Below are positions 9,929 to 17,200 of a stretch of 21,660 nucleotides of DNA, one piece after another. The translations under genes and the position numbers were made by a program. Source of the DNA: Protostelium mycophagum (taxonomy: Eukaryota > Evosea > Variosea > Protosteliida > Protosteliaceae); assembly GCA_002081555.1 (NCBI GenBank), contig KV921138.1, positions 1 through 21,660 of the forward strand. Direction: 5' to 3'. The stretch's first letter is position 1. Each line of letters opens with the position of its first letter. The notes under the pieces are model-generated. The model was not told the origin of the DNA. It did not search any database and saw only the letters and a program-made list of their open reading frames with translations.

Positions 9929-9936
9929 CATATAAA
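9929..9936 (-). promoter_or_regulatory. TATA box of the U6 gene
   Basis: TTTATATG on the minus strand lies 23-30 bases upstream of the inferred U6 5' end, the spacing expected for an external type 3 Pol III promoter. It falls in the short gap between the stop codon of the Zn2Cys6 gene (9964) and U6. Confidence 0.75.
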
Positions 9937-9963
9937 CAGATTAATAAAATCTGTGAGACTCTT

Positions 9964-10855
9964 TCAAGGTAAAAACTGGTGCAGCCAGAAGAGAAGCTGC
10001 AGGGAAAAAGAAACACCTCTCGAAGATTCGCAGAACTTTCCAATACTGCATCCCTGAGAATGTCGACAAGAGGCATGCGCTCCACTTTTGTGAAGTCAAT
10101 GCATGCAGCAAGAGAAGAGATCATCGCGTAACTCGACAAGTGGTATCCTTCCTCAAAAGCAAGGACATGAGTATTTTCGTCTTTTGTTAAGCTGGATTGT
10201 GCAACCTGTTGCATTTGTACAGCCATGCACCATCCGGGAGAAACCAATTTTAATATAAACAAACAGGTCTGCTAACAATTGTTAGCCTCTCGTGAAATAA
10301 TGCACTAATCATCCACGATGGGGTGTCGGTATTGAATGTGGATGTCCATACATGAAGGAGTGGAAAGCCGTGAACAATCTCTCCTCCCTTCTGCAATTGC
10401 AAAGATCATGACGAAACATAATGCGAGTTTTCCAGAGTTAGTACTTTCTGATAATGTACCAACTCTGTGGTCTGTCTCAATCACCTAGAAAGCTCATTCG
10501 TCTTCATATAAAATGTCCTTTAAGGATCACTCGAGTATGTAGACAGTCATTTATCCGTTGGAGGCTGAGATGGCATCATTTGGCCAGGATCTCTGGTTGG
10601 GACATGGAAGGTCCATTGGATTTCTTGTGGTTCTGGTTTCCCCAGGCGTCTATCTTGTCTGCTCTCACACTGAATACCTCGCTTCACACAGTTATAGCAT
10701 GGTCTAACTATAGAAGATTCAGTTCCATGTATCACCGTTTCATTCTTACAGTCATCGCAAGATGTGTGTCGCAGGTGGCATCCAACGCAAGAGGGACTGG
10801 CTCTCTTTGTAGACTTTTGAAGGGAAATTGGTTTGATGATGTTCTGATTTTCCAT
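9964..10855 (-). CDS. Zn2Cys6 binuclear cluster transcription factor (ERT1/AcuK-like finger)
   Basis: The start is ATG 10855 (MENQNIIKPISL). A 42-nt intron (GTAAGAATG...CTATAG) interrupts the finger; splicing gives CVGCHLRHTSCDD then F, then RPCYNCVKRGIQCESRQDR. That is the six-cysteine pattern C-x2-C-x6-C ... C-x2-C-x6-C followed by basic residues. The wording (HLRHTSCDD, RPCYNCVKRGI) is closest to the fungal ERT1/AcuK gluconeogenesis regulators; Dictyostelium also has Zn2Cys6 factors. Further exons on the same strand are GGEIVHGFPLLHVWTSTFN and, after an intron, VAQSSLTKDENTHVLAFEEG through VDILRDAVLESSANLRE, ending near TGA 9964. The link between the finger exon and these exons (10440-10550) is unresolved. 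The protein should bind CGG-type DNA sites in the nucleus; targets are unknown. Confidence 0.65.
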
Positions 10856-11298
10856 TTTTTTCGATCGATTGCTGCCTCTTGTGTGTCCGTTCAGAAATCC
10901 GCTGTTGGCATCAACGCGGAAAATTCACGTATCGGGCACAATTATTCAGCATCGGGTCAGAATGCTTCTTTTTCGGGCAAGCTTTTTCATCCGCGGCGAT
11001 GTCCTTAGCACACAATCATCGGTTGAAAATGTCCATGGAGATGTCTTCACGTGAACAAAAACATCCGCATCTCCAGCAATTCTGTCGGTGTTGAGAGGCT
11101 AAAGAGAGTTCTCTTGTCCGGAAGACTCTTTCATGATGCGGGATGCAAGACGTTGGTTGCTGCGGAGAAATGATTATTCCGATGGCGTTTGGAACGAGAG
11201 GAAATCCACAATTACAACCACGTTAAGATGACGCGATCTGCGGTAAGTGACGCGAGATTTAACGTGGTTGCGGTTGTTTTAAAATAAAAGTGAGTTTA
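10856..11298. other. Intergenic region with a large inverted repeat
   Basis: Divided between the 5' side of the Zn2Cys6 gene and the 3' side of the methyltransferase gene. I see no domain-supported exon. The notable structure is the 12-bp inverted repeat at 11215-11270. Confidence 0.5.
11215..11270. repeat. Inverted repeat, 12-bp perfect arms
   Basis: CAACCACGTTAA (11215-11226) and TTAACGTGGTTG (11259-11270) are perfect complements around a 32-base centre. The centre reads gatgacgcgatctgcggtaagtgacgcgagat. It resembles the intron at 15022-15064 (cttaacgcgatagtgcggtaactaacgag), which hints at a dispersed element. Confidence 0.85.
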
Positions 11299-12316
11299 TC
11301 AAGGTCTTCTGTAAACCCAGACCCTGTCCATTTGGTCTTCGCTGTTCCAACCAGGGATAGGGCTATCTACAACGACGATGTAAGCGCCTGAAGGTGCCTC
11401 CATCGCTTTTTCTGAGAATCTTCTGGGTCAGAAATATTTTTGCTGTTGTAGATCACCTCTTCATTGTTCCGGGAACACCATAGAAAAACACAACGTCGGC
11501 TTGGCTGATGTCTGCATTCCACATATCGCCCGTCACCTGGCAACATCAACTTTCCCGCCATTTCTTCGCTTTTCTCCCGCCATTTCTTCGCTCTTTTTCC
11601 CGCCATTTTCAACTTTTAAAACTCACAAACTCGACTCCCTCTGTCCACCCTGATGCTTCAGCGCTTTTCTTGGCTTTGCGAATCAACCAAGGATTGATTT
11701 CAACACCAAAAGAGACCATGCCGTGCTTTGCTGCCTCTATAACCATGCGGCCGTCCCCACTGCCGAGATCTACAAACTTCTTTCCTGGAGGGGATCGGTT
11801 TTCCCGCCAAAAAAGATGTTTGAAATTTGAGCTCTACCTCTGAGTTTTGAAAAGGGGACGAGTTCACCGGTCGCTTCCATGATTTCATAAGTAGATGGTA
11901 TGTACGGAATTTTCCCTGAAATTTCATCACTCTTTCTTCCGATTAGAATTTTATGAATTGAAACTTTTTGATTAGAAAAAATTACCAAATTTGCTAAAGT
12001 TTCCAATTAAGTAGGGGATGCATATCACATTGAAAGCACCAAGGACTCCGGCCACCGCGCTGAAGATTGCTGTCAGACGTCAGAGGAGTGAAATTTCGTG
12101 GAAAATGTGAGCTGTTGTAGATGCCTCTGCACCACACTACAACGCACAGAAACTAAATATGGAATTGTCAGACCTTTTGGTAAATCGTATTTAAAATAGA
12201 CAGAAGAAATGGGGATATCTCTTGCACCAAGACATCTTCAAAGACACTCGTGGTCTATTTTAGACAGAACTTTTTTGTACCAAATTTTTCAATTCTTCAC
12301 GGGACGAAATTCGCAT
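11299..12316 (-). CDS. FAM173/ATPSCKMT-type mitochondrial protein-lysine methyltransferase
   Basis: Exons on minus give an N-terminal membrane segment ([20 protein letters not shown]), then [19 protein letters not shown], the SAM-binding motif [19 protein letters not shown], then [18 protein letters not shown], then [18 protein letters not shown], and the end [10 protein letters not shown] with TGA at 11299. The family (human ATPSCKMT and ANTKMT) is a short single-pass seven-beta-strand methyltransferase. It trimethylates lysines of ATP synthase subunit c or the ADP/ATP carrier in the inner mitochondrial membrane. The domain order PY(I/V)P...VDLGSGDGR...G.E.NPWL...GVP is diagnostic. Introns: about 11821-11870 after SKLR, about 11545-11630 with a repeated GGCGGGA block, and one near 11440. 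The upstream exons (ATG 12316, [12 protein letters not shown]) are tentative because the junction to the membrane segment is not settled. Confidence 0.85.
11554..11605. repeat. Short tandem repeat with CCCGCCA cores in an intron
   Basis: CCCGCCA occurs at 11554, 11576 and 11599, spaced 22 and 23 bases, each followed by tttcttcgct-like or tttt sequence. On the coding (minus) strand of the methyltransferase intron this reads as repeated AAATGGCGGGA. The same core recurs in other introns of the window. Confidence 0.85.
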
Positions 12317-12336
12317 TCGAGAAGAATGAGATCGAG

Positions 12337-12747
12337 TTAAGTTGAATAAAATGGGAATGAAGATGATTTACCCATTCTCTGTGCGAGAGGCATTCTGTCC
12401 GACATTCGCATGTTCTGATCTGCATGGCTGAACCAAAATTGCCAAAACTCGTAGCCTAAATATGCACAAGAAGCTGCTATCTTTAGTCTTTGATTTGTGA
12501 CGTGTGCATGTAAATGAGCTGGTCTGATTGGACTTTTGTATCACACGTATCTGCCCAAGGTAATAAAGAGGACGTACCCACGCCAAGGACACCAACTACA
12601 GGAATCCACGTCCTTCTCGGTGGCTCAACTGCCACTTGTGAATCCTCCTTCGATTCTTTCTGGTCAGGTATTTTCTGAACTTGTGAGAAGGTTTCAGATC
12701 ATCAAACTCAACACCTCCATCGAAGACATGGATCGTCTTAACATCAT
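12337..12747 (-). CDS. Small, probably mitochondrial membrane protein
   Basis: The start is ATG 12747 (MMLRRSMSSME), basic and hydroxylated like a mitochondrial presequence. A 41-nt intron (GTGTTG...TTCAG) joins to KIPDQKESKEDSQVAVEPP, then RRTWIPVVGVLGVG, a likely membrane segment. A second intron of uncertain edges leads to HLHAHVTNQRLKIAASCAYL, then GYEFWQFWFSHADQNMRMSD and the TAA at 12337. Two hydrophobic segments with basic residues between recall HIG1-domain proteins of respiratory supercomplexes, but the match is weak and I do not assert it. The gene lies 20 bases upstream of the proposed start of the mitochondrial methyltransferase and overlaps the preceding gene by four bases. Confidence 0.45.
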
Positions 12748-14058
12748 TGATTTTGTTTCCTGGGGTGATTGAACACATGAACAATTTTCTGATAATGTAA
12801 ATCGATCAAGTTGTGAGGCACCTTCGATAGGATTGTGAATTGCAGAGTTGTCAGAGGGACAGAGGGAGTGAAGTCGAACATCGCAGACATTTTTTTGGGA
12901 TGCCATGATCTCAGGGGAGTAGGTGTGCTCTTAAAAGAAACGACTCGATTCGGGAGAGTGGCAAATCGAATCATCCCTCTTTTTCAGGAAAATGCGATGC
13001 TCACAATGCTGGCTCGTTGTAGGCAGAAAATTTGAATATCTCAGCTTCTACGTCTACAATTGTGAAATGTCAAGTGTACAAATTAGTACAAAGGTCATCT
13101 TTCAGCGGGTTGGACACTTTCAGTGTCAATTCAATCCCCGAAAACCAGTCCTCGTGGATGAACGCATTCGTAAGTTTGGGCATATTTTCTGTACACTTTT
13201 TGATGAAATCTCCGCCCAATTACATGAAATTTCTCTTCGGCACGGTTCTTAAGGGTGAAGACAGTTTAGTATATCTTCCGGGATCATTCCACAGCTTCTC
13301 ATCTACTATTAAATACACAATAAAAGAAAAAATGAGCGTATAGAAGTTTCATAATGCTCCAGTTTTTATCTTGCTCCATGGCTTGTCAATTGTCGTTCAC
13401 TGGTAACAGGTTGTTACTGTCGTTTAGAACCGCGAGAACACTGTTGTGGTGGTGCTCAATCTGTGACAAACACGCTGACACTCTCTTGGCGCGGTTCTTC
13501 GCATCAAATGTGACAGGCGGAACCGTCTCCACTTCCTCACCATGTCACTTTTGTGGTTCTACAACAGACGTATCACCTCTAAAACTATTTTTTGAATGAT
13601 CTTCTAGAGGCAGTTTGGCTTTCTATGTCTATAGAAATACTTGCTTACATCATTCGTCCCGTTTCTGAGCTGAAAAGATTCATACGAAGTGACTGCCGTA
13701 AAGTGAAAACAACCGGCTTAATCCTGAGGAGCATTAAGGCCGTTTGTTCCGGAGACTCATCGAACTTGAACGTCTCACATTTACACGCGTACCTCCATCA
13801 TGCAGAAGTCACCATCGATGTTGGTTTCCTCCAACACGATGAGAACATTGGAGAGAGATCCGAGCACGGCATCTAGAGCTAGTTCTATATCATCGTCGTC
13901 GTCTGCACTCACGAAAATAGTATCAGCTTGCGGACCTCTACCAACTCCAAAAGGTGGGTCCTCTTTGTGATGACTTGATATTGTAAGTGGTACTGACGTA
14001 CCAAGGCATTCCCAACCTGAAATCGAAGGTTTGTGTCCAATCCTATTAAGCAATCCAT
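12744..14058 (-). CDS. Possible dynactin p62 (DCTN4)-like protein, C-terminal half clearest
   Basis: The best exons, on minus, read VDEKLWNDPGRYTKLSSPLR then TVPKRNFM; MPKLTNAFIHEDWFSGIEL then TLKVSNPLKDDLYVEAEIFK; then GMIRFATLPNRVVSFKSTPT and PKKMSAMFDFTPSVPLTTLQ; and finally KIVHVFNHPRKQNQ before TGA (12744-12746). The pair (I/M)P.L ... L.L.NP...L resembles the beta-rich C-terminal part of dynactin p62, a pointed-end subunit of the dynactin complex. An upstream segment, NRAKRVSACLSQIEHHHNSV, could match the p62 helix after its zinc region. However, the cysteine clusters of the p62 N-terminus are not found on this strand, and 13550-14058 (including an acidic SADDDDDIELAL stretch) is unassigned. 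The start (ATG 14058) is a guess. The stop codon overlaps the ATG of the next gene. Confidence 0.4.
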
Positions 14059-14100
14059 GTCGATCTATGGATCGATTCTTGTTTATAATCTAAAATCGAC

Positions 14101-17081
14101 AGACAGCCAAGGTCGATTTCTCTCCCTCTCGGCTTCTTCCCTTCTCCAGCTGCTATAGCTTCCTCTATGTGGGCGACATTTCAAAGAAGAAGTCATCATG
14201 GAAGCGCCGATTTTGTATTTTAGTGGAACACTGCCTCTTTATTTGTAAAGACCAGGTTAGTGGATGAAGGATCCATTTTGTTGAACCATTTCAGAAATCA
14301 GCACCTAAAGATGTGATATCACCCCTCTGTGAGTACGAGGTGAGATCTTCACGCTTCGAGCTTTTAGATTGGGACTCTTATGGAGTTACTCTTCGATAGC
14401 CATTGGTCGCTCTTGCAGATGTCCGAGATCTGATACATGATGGTATTCTGCAGCTCTGCTGCAGACACACAATCGCCATTGATCGCAAAGACATTGTTCA
14501 TTACCACAAGTCTTTGGAAACAAAGGATGACACTCGCAGCTATCAGTGCACTCACAACAAGACTTTCAACTAAAGCCTCTGGAAAATAAAGAGGGAGGAA
14601 TGGGCTTCAAAGGAGAGGATGGAGACATGACCAAGTGGATCTCACATCTACAACTGTTCGCGGTGAGTTGTAGACGGCCAAAGTACTCCACACCTGAGAC
14701 TGGGGTCAATATTTGGCGGGAAATACAGTCGTGGCAAAGCCCCAGATTCACTTTTACAAACGCTTTCGCGGTTATTACCGCGATTCCACCCGTTAGTTAA
14801 CGCTGATTTCTCCCAGAGAAACAACATTAACCCCGCCACCCCCGAAGAGTCCAAGGTTCAAATCTTCTGGAAATTAAAAGACAAAGGATGCATCCTCTAC
14901 AACGACACTCTGTCTTTCAACTTGAATAACTCGAAAGGTGAAGATTCAAAATTTGAATTTCCGTTGATTTTTCACAGAAGAAACGGAATCCTATTTCAAG
15001 GGAAAACATAACACGATGGAGGTGCGTCATCTTAACGCGATAGTGCGGTAACTAACGAGAGAAGGTGGCGGTGAGGAGGATGGACGCGATTTTCACGGAA
15101 GATTTGAACAAAATCGAGGACTTTAGCGGAAAATTATACGGATACACCACACTACGCGTCTCGGAACTCATCAAAGTGGTCAGTTTTCCCGCCCAATTTT
15201 CCCGCCAGAATTCTTCATCCCCGAATTTTCCCTGAAATTTCACAGTACGGATACCACTTTACGGAAAAAAATATGTACGTTGTCACGGAACAATCGTCCC
15301 TGGGAACATTAGATTATTACATGTACAAAGAAAAACTCACCACGCTACAAATCGGCAACATCGCATCATGCATCATTAAATCACTCGTCACGCTGCACAA
15401 GACCGGAAATACGCACGCAGAGCTGGAGGTGAGGAGATCTCCACGAAATTTCGTTGAAATTCGGCTGAAATGAGATAGCCCTCCGCGGTGATCGTGGATA
15501 GTTGGGAGAAGGGGGCTTTCAAGTTGAATAATTGGTGGCGCAATAATGTGGGACAAGCGAAGGTCAAACCACAATACAGAGCTCCAGGTGAAATTTCGAG
15601 GAAATTTCGATGAAGATTGACTCGTTGTAGAACTACCGGAAGGTTCACAATCGCCACAAATCGACATATTTTCTTTTGCCATCATGTGAGTACTCATTTT
15701 TGGCGCCATTTCCATCATTTTAAATATCAAACAGTCTGTGGGAATTATGCAGCGGTAAAGACATCACGACAGTTATGAGCCAAATTGGAACAAAAGGTCA
15801 CGACCTACTACAACGCCCAACGCTGCCAGAAGACGCCACTTTTTCATCTATTATAGAGAGGTGAAATTTCTTCGAATTTTCTATCAATCTGCTTGGAAAA
15901 TTCTTGGAAATTTTTGACGAATTGTAGATGTTGGCACCCGGACCCCAATGAGAGACCAAGCTGTCAGACAATACAAAAAGAATTGATCGGAATTACTTCC
16001 GTTCTGAAGAACACAGGGGTGAGTCTACAACTCTGAATTTTCTCGGAATCTTCCGTACTGATTCAATTTTCAGCAACTAGAAGCCATCCTCAAAATACCA
16101 CTGGTGAGTTTTTTTCTCGATATCGAGTTTTCGCTGAAATTTCGCAGATAGAAAGTCTTCCTCGGTCAACTACAATAAGACCAACAGGCTCAAAAGAATC
16201 GTAAGATTTCATTAATTTTTTTCCAATTTAGAATTTGTGGAATTTACTTTGAGCAGGGTAATCAGTCCTTATAATCCTATCACACCGTATGGAGGTAAAC
16301 CATCTCGTTAATTCGCGTCAAGTTTCACGGTAACTAACGTGACCCAGGCGTCAGCACAAATACGGACGCGACCATCGACGAACTTTTCGCTGGAAATCCA
16401 ATGTTGCCATGGAGTCACTTCTCGAAAAAGGTAAGAATTTCCCTCGAATTTTCCTCAAATCTGACCTATTTTTAGCTCGCAGAGATCCTGCAAGTGAGTC
16501 TCGCCGAAGTCCAAAGACTTGAGTTTTGTGTGACAACACAAGGACAAGTTTCGTTTATCCAATGGTCAAAGTTTTCGTCATGGTTCCGGCCGCTCATCCC
16601 TTCTTACGCAGCGCTCACGTGAGTGAAATTTCCCCCACTTTTCCACCCGTCTCTTTCGAAACTATTTTCGTTGTAGATTGACGTCATCAGGGAGGGTTGT
16701 ACATTGAATGAGGTGGCGGGAGTCGCGGGTCTGGAGTTTTTCTTCGGACTCATCGGACTGGACCCCACAGTATCCATTCTTAACGCAAGTCGGATAGACG
16801 GCGGGTTCATGGCAAGATTTTCAAGTCAAGTTGGATGTTACGCCCTCTCTGCCTATTTCCAAGGGGTAAATTTCCGCGAAATTTCATCGAAATTTGACTG
16901 AAAATGATAGAACGTGTACCACTGGAGAATCAACACACAGAAGCAAAAGAATATAATATTCATACTAGAGGGTAACGGGTTCAACAGTCTGATGGACTTG
17001 GTGGACTTCTACCGAAGGACACCCATCCCAGTGAACGGGCAGCCCGCCTTCTGCCTGACAGAATGCATCAAGAGGAGTTAG
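14101..17081 (+). CDS. PH domain - pseudokinase - linker - SH2 protein
   Basis: A multi-exon gene; exons traced include ...-14255, 14295-14339, 14540-14662, 14817-14937, 14978-15021, 15065-15178, 15246-15428 and 15479-15587, ending TAG 17079. The PH domain runs from FLYVGDISKKKSSWKRRFCI through LFICKDQKSAPKDVISPL to the final helix GEDGDMTKWISHLQL. The kinase fold has VAVRR where VAVK is expected, then MYVVTEQSSLGTLDYYM, HAELEPSAVIVD in place of HRDLKPxNILV, NWWR in place of DFG, an intact RAPE, DIFSFAIILWELCSG and CWHPDPNERPS. Lysine, HRD aspartate and DFG are all lost, so it cannot be a normal kinase. A linker (FIQWSKFSSWF) resembling the STAT EF-hand linker precedes an SH2 domain: FFFGLIGLDPTVSIL, GGFMARFSS with the phosphotyrosine-binding arginine, CYALSAYFQGNVYHWRI, SLMDLVDFYRRTPIP. 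The nearest known relatives are the kinase-SH2 (SHK) proteins of social amoebae. The 5' end is uncertain. Confidence 0.85.
14767..14782. repeat. Inverted repeat in an intron (CGCGGT/ACCGCG)
   Basis: CGCGGT, TATT, ACCGCG form a perfect stem within the intron between 14663 and 14816, followed closely by GTTAGTTAACG, another self-complementary word. Same vocabulary as the other palindromic intron segments in the window. Confidence 0.75.
16325..16342. repeat. Imperfect inverted repeat in an intron (TCACG...CGTGA)
   Basis: TCACGGTAACTAACGTGA lies at the 3' end of an intron of the PH-pseudokinase-SH2 gene, eight bases upstream of the splice acceptor CCCAG. It shares ggtaactaacg with the intron at 15022-15064. 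Confidence 0.65.
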
Positions 17082-17200
17082 ATAAATATTACTTGTAATT
17101 CTTCTGTCTGCTGGTTGAACCGATTTTGGCGGGAAAATGAACAGAACCTTAAGGGTTCAGGGTTTAGGTTTCATCACACAGACAAGACGATCTTTATAAT
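17082..17200. other. Convergent 3' intergenic gap
   Basis: A 119-base spacer between two converging genes. It contains TTTTGGCGGGAAAATG (about 17123-17138), the same block found in several introns, and a self-complementary pair gaacc/ggttc. No coding or RNA gene seen. Confidence 0.6.

Noticed and set aside
9879-9960. An exon continuing the Zn2Cys6 protein (FQSVFRALRYQGNIKIGY), which splices in frame
   Set aside because: The same bases are the 5' part of the U6 snRNA, which is unmistakable through the ACAGAGA box and the AGC triad; the open frame is a coincidence.
10454-11008. A 184-residue plus-strand open frame
   Set aside because: It covers the Zn2Cys6 finger exon in antisense. The minus strand has the diagnostic six-cysteine pattern with a frame-preserving intron.
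12694-12906. Alternative minus frame reading ASQKNVCDVRLHSLCPSDNS
   Set aside because: The overlapping frame RFATLPNRVVSFKSTPT joins in phase to both neighbouring exons, while this one does not.
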